A DNA stretch of 64,000 bases from Rotaria sordida (lineage: Eukaryota > Rotifera > Eurotatoria > Philodinida > Philodinidae). Numbering within the stretch: position 1 is the first letter of the stretch; each line of letters starts with the position of its first letter. The DNA lies in the NCBI GenBank assembly GCA_905250125.1, contig CAJNOL010000378.1, positions 62,001 to 126,000 on the forward strand, written 5' to 3'. The notes beneath the pieces were generated by a model. It saw nothing but the letters and a program-made list of their open reading frames with translations. It was not told the DNA's origin and made no database searches. Positions 23,354-35,475 of the stretch are shown here, in pieces. The translations under genes and the position numbers were made by a program.

Positions 23354-23762
23354 AAGAATCCTGACAGCGATAAACCAATAGTCCGAATGTTTTTCAGGGT
23401 ATTCATAGCTTATTAGGATCCACATGATGCGATTAATCAGTTGGAAGACTTCTCTCGTTAGCCAAGATATTGACTCTTTGTTTTTTGCGAAATTTAAATC
23501 CATAATGTGATTAACACATAAATATCAGTCGACGTAATATTTCTTTTTTTTTTTAAATTTGAGATTCCGATCTATGTAATAAAAACCAAGAATGCGCTTC
23601 CTATCACCTTCTGCTTCAGTACAATTGAATCTAATATTTCTTATTTTATTCTTATTTATTAATTAATTCAGCGAATTAGTAATGACAATGAACTTACAAT
23701 TACACACATGTATACGAAAAAGAAAAAAATTGAGAAAAAACGGAGCAAAACAAGAAAAATTT

Positions 23763-26700
23763 CTACAGAACATATGGTAATTCTTTAAGAAGTCGTTGAT
23801 TTTCAATACAACTTTTAATCCATTCATAACTAACTAAATGAAATTTAGCAGTACGATCACGATTAATTTTTTTAAATACATCTATACGTTCATTTAATTT
23901 TTTATCATCAATATTTGGTTTAGCACAAATAACATGTGTAACATCCGATGTTATTTTATGTGCTATACGTGCACCATGCAATTGACTTTCTAATATAATT
24001 AAACTATGATTTGAATCAATAAATAATGTTGATTCATCACCAATTGTCCAATATTGATCAAAATAAATATAAAATAAACGAAAAAGACCATATTCATATG
24101 ATTCATCAGGAAAATAAACATTTTCGAATTCAGATATATATGAACGAAGTTTATCATTATCATCTAATGGATTTGATATTGTATCAATATTGATTGTTGA
24201 TTGTGATAATGGAATTGGTTCATTAAGACGACGTTTTTTATTTGCTGGTAATTTTTTACTTGATGTTGATGGTGGTGATGATGGAGTTGATGTCGTTGAT
24301 GTTGTTGTTGATGATGATGTCATTTTATTAAATATTTCACGAAGTTCATTTTCATTTGTTGATGTATAATATGCATCACCATATTCATCATAAAGTAAAT
24401 TAAGAGCTTGACGAGTTTTATCTGTGCATGATATTAAATCCGATAAATAATATGGTAATAAAGTTTTCTGTTCAATACAACGTATTAACCATGTTATATG
24501 TACGATATCATATTGTTTACTTTTAATTAATGTACGAAGACGAATACTAGTGGGATTATCTGAACAAAGAAAAAAAAGAAATTTTATGAATTATTTCTAT
24601 TTTAAAATAAAAAGATTTAATAATATTGTTTTTTTTTTATTTATGTCTTAAAAAATCTTATATGAAAAGAAGAATTGATGGTAATAGATGATGATTAAAT
24701 GATTAAGAAACCTTTGTCTAATATTTTATTTAAGTTTTCTATGTATGAAAGATTTTGAGAAAGAATCAATCTCATGTACTTATGAAAAATTGACTTATAC
24801 TAAATTGCTTTAGAGTTCAACATTCATTATTAATTATCTTTCACAAGTTTTATTTTTGTAAATTTTATAAAGAATTTAAGAGATTATTACAGATGACATT
24901 TTTAGTTTAGCTTACTGAGCTATGCTTGATAAAGTTACGTTTGTTTCATTGAATTTGAAATGACTAAACATTTTACTCAAGTCTATTCAAGCAGATTAAT
25001 ACTTCAATATTTTCAGTTCATTATAAGAACTGATTATCAAATCACTTTTTCGGTTGAAACTATTACTATTCGATTGGTTATGATGAGTAGTGAAAAAGGT
25101 CTGTTTTTCTGGTATTCGCTTGTCTAAATAAGGGCATTTTACTCGGTTGTTTTAGCCTACGAGCATAAGATCGTTGAGAACCTGAATGATCGAGTTCTGA
25201 GCTGAAATTTTATTCATTGACTAACCATATAGTCATTAGAAATTCTTCAAAGTTTGAGCTGGGACAAGCACATTTTTATCGAGATATCATCCTGTAATGA
25301 AAATATCCTTCTTTTAAAATACAGCATCAAACAGACATCTCTTTAAAATGTAGATCTGTTGACGAGGATGTGTTCCCTGTGCGTTAAACTTCGGAAAGTT
25401 TCCTAGTAACTCTAAGGTTCGTCTTTGAACAACGTTCTCAGCGATCCTATGCTCATAAGTCAACAGTCGAAGACCAAAAAAACATATCAATCAACACACA
25501 ATTCAAGAGAGATGACCCAAAAAACTACTAGGTGTCAACTGAATAAATCAAAAAAACAACAAATATTAAACAATCTTTAGATTCTATACAAATAAAATCT
25601 GGAAAAGTTTTCTCTAGACGGAGGCCAAGACCGAGCCCAAAAGAAAACATGATCTCGAAAATTTTTAATTATCTCAATCCGTCCATGAAGATTGTTTTGA
25701 AATATTTTCCAAAAGTTCGGACTATAGCTGAATTTATTAACATTTTAATTTTATTTTTACCTGTAACAACACAGTAAGTTTTTGCTAATGCATTTTGAAC
25801 ACAAGTTCCACCATTTTCATAAACAAGTTTTTCAAGTTCAGCTTTTGTATATTTTGCATTACCTTCCATAATACAAAATTCCAATGTTGAAAAAAAATGT
25901 CCAGTTTGTTTAACAGATTGTTGATCAATACCACGAAAACGTGAATCAACAGTTGGTTTAGCTTGTTGTCGAGATTTATTTTGTAATTTTTTTGTTAATG
26001 TTATTGTACGTTGTCCATCATCGTTTATATCAAAATCTTCATTTAATTCATGTTCCATAAAACGTGATGCTAATTTACCAGCATTTCTTTCACGTAAATC
26101 AATTAATTCTTGATATGTAACACATTCATACCAAGCTTTATCTTCACGAAATTTTTCTAAACGTGGAAAACGTAATGTAAAACCACATTTATATTTATCT
26201 GATGCCATAAATTCAGTTGCTTTAACTTGTACAATACATGAATCATTTGGTTCAATCCATACATCAGGTTTTTCATGTGTACATAATATATATGATGGTG
26301 CAGTTTTTTTTGTCCATGGTTTCCATTTATTAGCAAAACGATTATTAAAATCAAGTAATTCTTTATGTGTATAACCGGAACCAATTTTACAAAATGAATA
26401 ATAAAGATAATCACGTACATCAGCTTTACATTGTGTTGATGTTGTAGCATTTTCATCATCAAGATTTTTTTGTTCAGAATTATTTGTTGTATTTGCTTGT
26501 TTAATAACAGCACAACAAAGAAAATGAGAAAGCATACCAGCACGTAAACGACCTGTACCAAAATAACCGCCAACTATTAAACAATCGATTTCATCATTAA
26601 GACCTAATGAGAGAAAAAAAAAAACAAAAGTATTATTTTATGAAATTTATATTGACAAAAAAAAAATACTTACCGATAGTATAATCTGGTTTAATCTAAA

Positions 26701-29700
26701 TAGAGATAAAAAAAAAGAAGAAGAATAGAATGAATTTGATTGAAAAATATTCGAAAGTTGAGATCTTAATGATTTTGTTAGAAAAAAATTGATGACTGAC
26801 TTACAAATAATGGAGAAAACATTCGTATTTTACGACATGTATCTTGATAATGAGAATTTTATCTCATTAGATCAAGCAAGGGAAATCTTTTAATTGATTA
26901 ATCCCTTTTTGAGTGACGATTATAGATCCTAGGAGACTCTGTAACAAATCGAACCTTTAGCTTATTGTTACGAAGATATTACAACAATACAGTGGTGTCC
27001 CTCCGCTACAGTCCATCATATCCACAATTTTCAGACGGAACTCATACTCGATTGAAACTTTGCACAGAAACAGACTATTTTATTGTGTAAGTTTCAGATC
27101 TTTTTATTATGCCTATCCTATAACACATCTTTGAATAAGCTAGTCTGTTTCTGTGCAAAGTTTCCAGTTGAAATTTGAAAAGCAGTTTTTCATGTAAATC
27201 TGAGGAAAATTACGGCATTAAGTTAGAAAATTCCATAATAATGTAATATCTCCGCAATAAAAATTAACTACTCAGTTGAGAGAGACTTCCATCACCCAGA
27301 TCTATGATTCCAGCTTCTGGAAATAATCGGATTTCACTGGAACCGACAGGAAATACGTGAGAAAAATCACCATATCCGACAGAAATATACCGGAAAAAAT
27401 CCGAAAAATTTCTCGTCGGAATACTGCTGTCATATTTCAACAATGTTCTCCTATCACTATTTATATTGAATGAAATATTCTAAAGATTTTTGCTTTTATT
27501 ACTGTAGTTCTCCTCTTCTTTGTTCTATTTAATGAAAAGCTTATAAATTCTTTTCTTTTTAGTTCATTATCAAAAATAAAAGGATACATACCTTATACCA
27601 TCCACCATTTTCTCGAACATTTGGTTTATAAACTGACCATGGATCTTTAACAACAATACCTTCTTGTCGTTCTTCAATAGCTATATTTAATTCATTAATA
27701 ACATCTTGATTACTTGTACCCGGTTTAATAGCCGAAAAAATAATTCGTCCTTCAATTGGTTCAAGAATTTTTTTATGTAAATATTGGAAACGTTCATTCA
27801 TAGGTTTATTTGTTAAAATTTCATCATTATACATTAATATATCAAATACAATAAAACATGGTTGTAATTGAGAATCATTTGCTTGAATTGATTTAACATC
27901 AAAACTATCACCTTTGGAATGTATAATTTTTTCATTACGATTATAAATAACCATTTCACCATCTAGATTTTGTACAAATAAATTGAAATTTTTTTCCAAA
28001 AAAAAAAAAAAAGAAAAAGAAATTCATCACTTACCAATAATACATTTTTCACAATCAATTTTAAATGTATTTGCAATATAAGGTGTTAATGTTCCAATAT
28101 TATTACCATCAGGACCAAATACACTTGTATAATCATGACCATTACGTGAAAAATACATAAATTGATCTTTATCACGATGTAATTGAAAACGATCACCATC
28201 ATATTTTGTTTCAATATAAAATTCAGCTAAAGCAGCTGTTGGATTTGTAGATTTTTTACGAATTAATTGTTCAATTTTATCAGCTCGTGTTCTTTCACCT
28301 AGAAGAATAAATTTCTAAAAAAAAAAAGTTTTCATAGAATTTCGTTTTGTTTTTACCAAGCATTGGTCGAAATGGTGAAAATATACTAAGACCAATTTCA
28401 TGTAAACGTTTTTCTGGATCATGTAAATAAATAGCTACTTTAAATAAATTACTTGTATGATCAAATAAATCTTTAGCATCTGGATGAAAACATTCAAGAA
28501 TAGAATTTTCTTTTAATGATATACGTAAATCTTTTAATAATATGCGAATGAGCCATTTTAATTCAAGTGCACTTAAATGACGAAGTAAATACGTAAGACG
28601 ATGATCGATAACCTAGAAAAAAAGAAATAAATATCAGAAATTATTTAATTATATTTAAGAAATGAAATTCATGATTAGATTCAACTTGAGTATATATTTT
28701 TTGTTTAATATATGAAATTATCGAGCAAATAGTTTTTCATGTAATAAGAACTCGATGAAGTTCGTTTGAGTTTAGTATTCAGTATTTATTGCAATTCGAA
28801 GGATAACTCTAATCGAGATTGACCTATGCATAGATCTCAAAATTATATGAACAATGCATCGTTGATCTTTTTTCTATGATGCTGAGCACCTAACTCTGAT
28901 CCAAATAGTGATTTAGATAGGCAATAAACTTACAAGCATAAAAAAATTGCTGAAAATGTGTTTTTTTTTATAATGCTGCTAGCTTTGTGAAAAGCGCAGA
29001 AAACTCTTATACTGTTCAGAACTAAGTGTTCTTTTAGATGGTGTTGTTAAAAACGAACTCCTACACAACTTCCTCTGGGACTAATAGAGAGCTTTATTAG
29101 CTATCTAAATTACTATTCGGATTCCAGTTAGGCACTCGGTATTACAGAAAAAGTAAAAAATGTATTGTTCTTATAATTTTAAGCAGTACTATAGTATTGG
29201 AGAGTGTTGTATTGGATGAGATTGGTAAACTCGACTAATACGCCATTATGGACATCAACTATGATGGCTTCTTTTGGTTGGTTCGATGTGTGGATTAATC
29301 GTACATACTGAATCGGTAGTACAGAGGAGCCGTTCAAATTATTCTGCATAACAGAGAATTTGTTACGTTCACTAGATGCAGTACTATAATGTATCATTCC
29401 TATCCGATCGGTAAGAAGAGTATTATCATAGGTCAAAATATTCTTTGTCAAATTAAACAATAAATATAGCAAAGTCTCAAATTTGATCTTGAAGAATTCC
29501 GATCAATACACAAAACAATTAAAATACTAGCATCCATTACATACATTGTTCAATCCGACTAACGAAGAAACCATCCCGACTGATACCTCTCTTTTGAAAT
29601 GAGACACCTCTCATTAGATGTGATCTGTTGAGAGTATCAAAAGTCTAGAAGATTTCTATTCCATGCACTATCCTTCTAGAAATTTTCTAGTTTCAACAGA

Positions 29701-30507
29701 CCCTATCAAATGAGAAATGTCTCATCTCCAACGCAAGATACCATCCGAAATGATTCCCTCACATTTTAGTCTTTTTTAATGTTAACTTATTAATTACTTT
29801 CCATTAAATACAAAAAAAATATACCTTTTGACCTTCTTTTCCTTTTCCATTTTCGACAGCAATTTCATCCAAAATTTTATTTATTTCCCAAATACTCATT
29901 GTAACATCTTCATTACAACGATTTTTAAGTACATAATAAGCTACTTCAGCAAAATCACTTCCTTTTTGTGTACGTGTATTTTTTTGTACACGAAAATTAA
30001 GTCTAAATATTAAAAAAAAAACAAAAATTATATCAAAACATAACAATCATGTCAAATCTTTACTTACAGTTTTTTTCCATCATCACTATCTTTTGAAATA
30101 CTAAGTACTTCAACAAGATGTTTACCAAGTTTACTTTCTTTTAAACCATAAGCAATACGTTCACGATCTGATTGTGGTACAAGAAGACGTAATATTGGAT
30201 AAAATGAATCTTGCATAATTATTGGTGATGCTCCACTAAGACCACCACCTGTTGTAGTTTGTCCATCAGCAGTCGTCGTTGTTGTTGTTGGTGGTGGTGG
30301 TGGTGGTGGTAAATCATTCGCATGAACCTCTTTATGTGTCTTACGCCAATCACTTATAAAACGTATCATTAATTTTTGTTTAGCAATAGCACCTTGACTT
30401 TTTGATATTCTTTCAAGTAAATTACATAAATTAGAAAATTTAACAACTTTAGATGAATTCGGCAATTCATCATTCATATTTGGATCATCGATCATCATTG
30501 ATGTCAT
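23763..30507 (-). CDS. LIG4: DNA ligase IV
   Basis: Eight exons, all in phase: 30507-30068, 30002-29825, 28612-28357, 28298-28035, 27962-27592, 26695-26674, 26603-25761, 24559-23763, giving about 1056 aa (human 911). It seals double-strand breaks in non-homologous end joining, with XRCC4, in the nucleus. Order: DNA-binding domain; nucleotidyltransferase with the adenylated Lys in IETKYDGDRF (about residue 323); IDGEMV and EGIVVKDP motifs; OB-fold; BRCT1; an XRCC4-binding stretch (GDAYYTSTNENELREIF, about 851-867); BRCT2 ending ELPYVL. A 22 bp microexon carries motif V (IKPDYT). Compared with the human protein there are extra low-complexity inserts, a poly-Pro/Thr tract (about residues 66-81) and a Ser/Thr-rich inter-BRCT linker. 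TTTTAG abuts the ATG, a likely trans-splice acceptor. Several introns hold foldback elements. Confidence 0.95.
25153..25463. mobile_element. Foldback element in LIG4 intron 7
   Basis: GAGCATAAGATCGTTGAGAAC at the left pairs with the complement of GTTCTCAGCGATCCTATGCTC at the right. It accounts for part of the 1.2 kb intron, which is far longer than its neighbours. Confidence 0.5.
27049..27171. mobile_element. Short inverted-repeat element in LIG4 intron 5
   Basis: GAAACTTTGCACAGAAACAG, then ACTA, is repeated in inverted orientation at 27141-27164 with a loop of about 60 bp. Related in sequence to the element at 23117-23353. Confidence 0.55.
28885..29135. mobile_element. Foldback element in LIG4 intron 2
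   Basis: GTGCCTAACT-type ends: GCACCTAACTCTGATCC at the left pairs with GGATTCCAGTTAGGCAC at the right. The arms (about 45 bp) include AATAGTxATTTAGATAG. No coding content; the minus-strand frame just beyond it (29179-29472) is not supported. Confidence 0.5.
29585..29745. mobile_element. Short foldback element in LIG4 intron 2
   Basis: GAAATGAGACACCTCTCATT at the left (29597) pairs with AAATGAGAAATGTCTCATCTC at the right, and the pairing extends to TCTGTTGA/TCAACAGA. Confidence 0.5.
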
Positions 30508-30705
30508 CTAAAACAGGTATATTTGTCCATTGTCTGCTTATTATTGCTGCCAACTATATATATGCACAAAACAAAACAACAACAAAAAAAAAGACAACAC
30601 ATAAAATGATATTAAATTCACTGATGATGAGTAGATAATAAGACTAGGAAAAACATATAGATTCAAATATATACAAATATTCTTTTTTTCTTTTTAATGA
30701 GAAGA
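30508..30705 (-). promoter_or_regulatory. 198 bp spacer between INPP5A and LIG4
   Basis: Only 198 bp separate the INPP5A stop from the LIG4 start on the same strand. A pyrimidine-rich TGTTTTAG directly precedes the LIG4 ATG. The spacer may hold a compact promoter, or the two genes may share a transcript resolved by trans-splicing. Confidence 0.4.
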
Positions 30706-31032
30706 TTACACCGGCGTCTCGCGTAGAAATCGAATAAGTGTATGTTTTATATTAGCATGAAATATATGATGCGCGAGTACTGTTCGATGATCATCAATAT
30801 TAGATATTCTTGATGTTGTCGGTAGTAATGGTAATTTTTTTGTAAGAAAATCTTCATGATTTGTTGATACTGATTGAATTTCTTGAGGTTTATCATTTAT
30901 CATATCCGATGTATGTAATCCAGATGTTGTATTTGAAACAAGTGTTAAGTTTTTCAATCGTTGAATATGATCATTGGCATCTGAGAAAAACAAAAAAAAA
31001 AAGAAATGAATCCATAAATTAATTAAATAAGC

Positions 31033-31064
<32 letters not shown>

Positions 31065-34000
31065 TAAATCAATGGATAATATATAAGCAAATTTACACAC
31101 AAAATTCAAGAAGAAAAACGAAAAAAAAGGTACTACTATGATTACAAGGATGAAAATATAAAAAAATACAAAAGGAAATTTATGTGTAAAATTTTATATC
31201 TATGTGGAAAACATAACATAGGATTTTTTTGTTGTATTTACCCTCGCAAGGCGATTAATAAGAGCATTCATTATCATGACATATCCTCTAGAATAAGAGA
31301 AAGAGTGAGAACATAACCCTAGCCACACAATTGTATGGTTATTAAAGCATGAAGCATAGCAACAAAAGCAAAATCAATAATAAATATATCAATGATTTAT
31401 CCCATAGCACAAACATCCTGTAATATTAAACATATTTATTTTTTTTTTATAAATAGATATATTCAATATTGAAATTTAATGGCATAAACACAAAAAGCTA
31501 AAATCAAAATCAATCAGTCACTGTTAAGAGCAATCATAAAAAATAAAAAGATTTATTAGCCAATTTGATAATAAAATCGTCTTTTTTTTCTATACTTACA
31601 CAATCGAATCTTCGTTTTAATCATTTTTTTTTCTTAAAGAATAATACAATGAAAAAACCAATCGACATTGTAAACCCTCTCCCGTATTAGAAGCTTCCCA
31701 GAGAACGGTCGATATGAAAGATATATTAGAAGCTCAGGGCTGGTATTACATCCAAGAAATTTCAGAGTTTTTTCAAAGTCGATCTTCCTCTCAGCACTAA
31801 GGTGGGTGTAGGTCAAAAGAAGACAAACGTCCACTCCGATCCACCAACACCCACAACATTAAACTTCTTTTGGAAGAAGTAGTCTAATTATGTAAATTTG
31901 AATCTGACTTTTTTCATCGCATTCTTTTTTTTTGGTAATTTATTACATAAAATAGTATGTCTTTTTGTATATTTATGACATAGAATAATGTTTTTTATTT
32001 TTTTGTATATTTATATTAAATTTCACAGAGTGTTGTAAGATTATTTGAACTTATCACAAATAGATAGTTAAGATGATTGAAACAATAACTCCATTATATA
32101 CTTTTCAAAATTTCTATACAAAAGTCATATTAGTAGGTCATCTCATAATAGAAGTCCCCTTCAAAAACTTTGAACAGTGGACAGTTTAGAAGCCCACGGG
32201 GGCTTCTATTGTGGGAGGGAGTTTACGAGGTTTGTATTAGTCCAAATTTGTCAATTTTTATCAAATGAATTTTCTTATAGATATGATTTATTATGCTATC
32301 GATGATCCATAAAACTATTAAAATCACATTTGTTATTTTCTGCATCATTTGAATACCAATCATTCAAGTTCAATAAATCTTGCATATACTATATCTCATT
32401 ATTTTATCGCAAAAAAAACAAACAATTAACTATTCTTTATTGAAGTTTATAGAAACTAATGTATTATTTTCATATGAAAATCTTCTATTCCTGATGATTT
32501 AGTTTCTTTTTCTTCCTTAACTCATAACAGTGACAGATGATTTTGTATTATTAAAGAAGTTAAGTGGTAAAAGATTCACACACACAAAAAACATCTTAGC
32601 AATAGCAACCAAATGTTTGCAATTAGGAAAAAAAAATATGGGATAAGAAAACACATTAATTAAAAATAATAATGATAAAAACCAACCTTGTACCAAACGT
32701 ATTGTTAATGATAAATAAACCGGCTAGAGCAATAGAGTCCAATATTGAACAAAACAAAACAAAGAAAATAATAAATCTATATCTAACCTTATGATCGCCT
32801 ACGCATACATCATATCCCATTATATCATATATTGGTGGGTTGGCCTGTAGATATGATATAGAAAATTATCAAAAAATAAAAAATAATTTAATAAATTTAA
32901 CCTGAGTATCAACAAAATTTTTTAATGAATGACTAAGAAGAATACGATCACACCATGCTGGACAACGAGCACGTAAATAAGAACGAGCTTCATGCTGTTC
33001 TTCACTATATGGATAACTAAAATAAAAGAGATTTGTAAGAAATAAAAAGATATTCAAATATAAACCTCGGTGGAAACGTTCTTTCATATTCAAATATATG
33101 ATCATGAAATGATGAAGATTCAAAATCGAACTTACGAGCCTAAAAATAAATAAAATCATAAAGATTTTCGATTAAAGTGTATCGGATCTCGACATAAAAA
33201 AAGATTATATTGATATTATTCGATGAATGTAAAGAAATAAAGACTTTGCTTATTTTTGTCTATTTTGAGAGAACTCATATGGATTAAGCAAAAAGTATCA
33301 TTGACTTCGGATCGAGTCAAGTTACTAAAAAAATTTTTCCATTTTGACTTGATTCTCAAGAACTCGGATAATAATTACCAGCTGTGTATTTATATGAAAA
33401 AATGAATCATGATTATCATGAAGATTAAATTCTTTTTTTTGTATTGTTAATTTTGGTTTATTATTTTCATGTTTTATAATCATTTTTGTAATTTCATCAC
33501 TATTTTCTTCTTTAATTTTATCAATTAAATCATGTCTTTTCTCCGAAATGTACTATTTAATAAATAAAAATAAATAAATATATAGAAAAAAAAAAATTTT
33601 TAAATTATTAAATTCCATTTAATTTACTTCAACTAAACGACAAGCATCAAGTCGAAAATTAAAATCACCAAACATAACATATGGTACATTTTTGTCAGAA
33701 GGATTAAGTGATAACCTATTTAAAAAAAGTATATCTAATTATAAATAAATAAATAAATAAATTCATATTCAAACCTTTGTAGAGTATATTGCAAAGCACT
33801 TCTACGAAATTTACTGTATATAGATGGACTTCGTTCTATTGCTAAAAGATTTGATGCGTCATGAAATAGATGTACATTAACTAAGTCAAAAGTACTAGTA
33901 TTAAAAATGAATAAAAATTATTAGTAGAAAATTTTCTTTTTTAAATATTTACAAGCCATTTATCAGCCAACGAGTTTGCGTAAAACCTTTTCGAGACCAT

Positions 34001-35475
34001 TTCGTCTAAAAATATTTTCATTATGAAATAAAAAATATGAATTTTGCCTATTTGTTTTTTTTTCTCTACTTCAGGAAAAAAATCTCTAGGATATTTTTCT
34101 CTTCGTAATGTTTGAGCATTGACCAGACTACCAGCAAAAATCTGACGATTAACAACAGCTTGAAAAGATGAAGCTAAAAAATAAAAATAAATAAATAAAT
34201 AAAAAATTAATTATCTTTAGTTTGGTTTTTTTTTGTCAATACTTGTAAAATTCCATTGTTGAACAGAAAGATTTTGACGAATAAAATATGCAGAACCAAG
34301 AGCCTAAAAAATAAAATCAGATTTAAAAATAAAAATAATGAAAATCTATTAATTAACTGTAAATGTATCCTGAGATGTATAATCCGAATCAAAATATAAA
34401 CGATAACGAGTAAAATCAGAGGAAATTTCAGGTAATTGAAGAAGATCACTATGTAAATATAAATAAATCAAAATAATAATAAAAAAAACTAATATTAAAT
34501 TACTTCAGAAATTGATCAAGTGTATGCATAAACTTTTCATAATCTTTTCCTCCAACTTCTTGACAATGTAATGCTATAAAATCAGATGGATGCTGACGTA
34601 AAAGCTAAAGAAAAGACAAAAGAAAAAAAAAACAAGAAATTATTTATTCGCGCTAAACTTTATATTAAATGTTTTGTTTTATATTTTAATCAAAACCTAT
34701 GTCAACGAATAATAAAAATTTTAATCTATTTCAAACGGCTACAACACAAATAAAAAATCTTTTATCTAATGATGATAATATTAAAAATAAAACAAATGAA
34801 TGTATTATTTCTAATAAACCATCAACTATAGATGATACAAGTGATTGTATGTTTAATAAAAATTTTGATGAATTATTTAAACGTGAATCTGATCTATATG
34901 AAGAAGATAAATTTCGTGTATGTTTTATTGATTGTTCTTGTGATTGTTTAGTATGTATTATGTTATTTTTTTATTCATTATTTCCTTATTTATCTAAATT
35001 ATTTCTAGGCTAAAAAAGTAACACAAGGTAGAATGATACCAACAGAAAATTTTGAAATATTTGAAAAGCTATTAAAAAATTTTAAATCAAATAATTATAA
35101 TGTTTTTTGTGATTGTCATTGTGGTGATAATCAACAACGTTCATTTTCATTTAATTATTCAGCTGGACAACAAAAACGAACAATATAATTTATATCTTAT
35201 TTTTCTGTTTTCTTTTTCTCTTACTGATAACAATACCATTCTCTTTCCATTTATATCTGTTATCTCTGTCTGCTTTACTTACGTTTCCGAATTCGGTCAG
35301 CCATGTTGTTAATAGATCAGGCTACAAAAACAACAAAAAAAAACAACTGGAAATCAAATAAGAAAATTTTATTTTCATATACCTTTTCGAATATAGAACC
35401 TGTATTAGCTGTAATCAGCAAGAATCGAACATCTGATTGATTCGATGATAATGTATGTTCACCACTCATTATCAT
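30706..35475 (-). CDS. INPP5A: Type I inositol-polyphosphate 5-phosphatase
   Basis: Fifteen in-phase exons: 35475-35383, 35321-35283, 34604-34504, 34448-34358, 34303-34243, 34173-34070, 34005-33953, 33894-33775, 33715-33628, 33552-33379, 33139-33066, 33016-32902, 32844-32788, 32723-32687, 30980-30706; about 493 aa (human 412). It removes the 5-phosphate from Ins(1,4,5)P3 and Ins(1,3,4,5)P4, ending calcium signals. Family motifs are clear: LLITANTGSIF at the start, ALHCQEVGGKDYE, DLVNVHLFHDASNL, FGDFNFRLD, SYPYSE, RCPAWCDRIL and GDHKPVYLSL. The last exon (about 91 residues) follows a 1.7 kb intron, does not resemble the human end and lacks the C-terminal CAAX box that membrane-anchors vertebrate INPP5A. 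Its joining to exon 14 is in phase but is the least certain part. Intron 2 hosts a gene on the other strand. Confidence 0.93.
31032..31062. repeat. (TAA)n microsatellite
   Basis: About ten AAT/TAA units in the last intron of INPP5A. Confidence 0.85.
32143..32213. mobile_element. Small palindromic element in INPP5A intron 14
   Basis: CATAATAGAAGTCCCC at the left pairs with GGGGGCTTCTATTGTG at the right over a total of about 71 bp. It sits within the 1.7 kb last intron. No clear duplication. Confidence 0.4.
34699..35188 (+). CDS. Unrecognised small protein nested in INPP5A intron
   Basis: Two exons, 34699-34917 and 35009-35188, with a 91 bp phase-0 intron (GTATGT ... TTTCTAG), predicting 132 aa. 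It lies wholly inside intron 2 of INPP5A (34605-35282) on the opposite strand. The protein starts MSTNNKNFNLFQTATTQIKN, is acidic in the middle (KNFDELFKRESDLYEEDKF), then basic/amphipathic (RMIPTENFEIFEKLLKNF). It carries a cysteine/histidine cluster CDCHCG, and ends GQQKRTI. No signal peptide or membrane segment. I do not recognise the family. The well-formed intron and normal codon use support a real gene; the closed-frame alternative reading through the intron is less likely. Intronic nested genes are usually expressed independently of the host. Confidence 0.6.

Noticed and set aside
26157..26573. Minus-strand frame of 138 codons overlapping LIG4 exon 7
   Set aside because: Alternate frame of the LIG4 coding exon with a hydrophobic Ile/Val/Leu/Asn-rich composition produced by frame shift. 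The ligase frame is clearly the real one.
27963..27999. Extension of LIG4 exon 5 upstream (MEKNFNLFVQNL)
   Set aside because: The open frame runs into the intron. The in-phase acceptor CTAG at 27963 joins to exon 4 to give CIIDGEMV, as in ligase IV of other animals.
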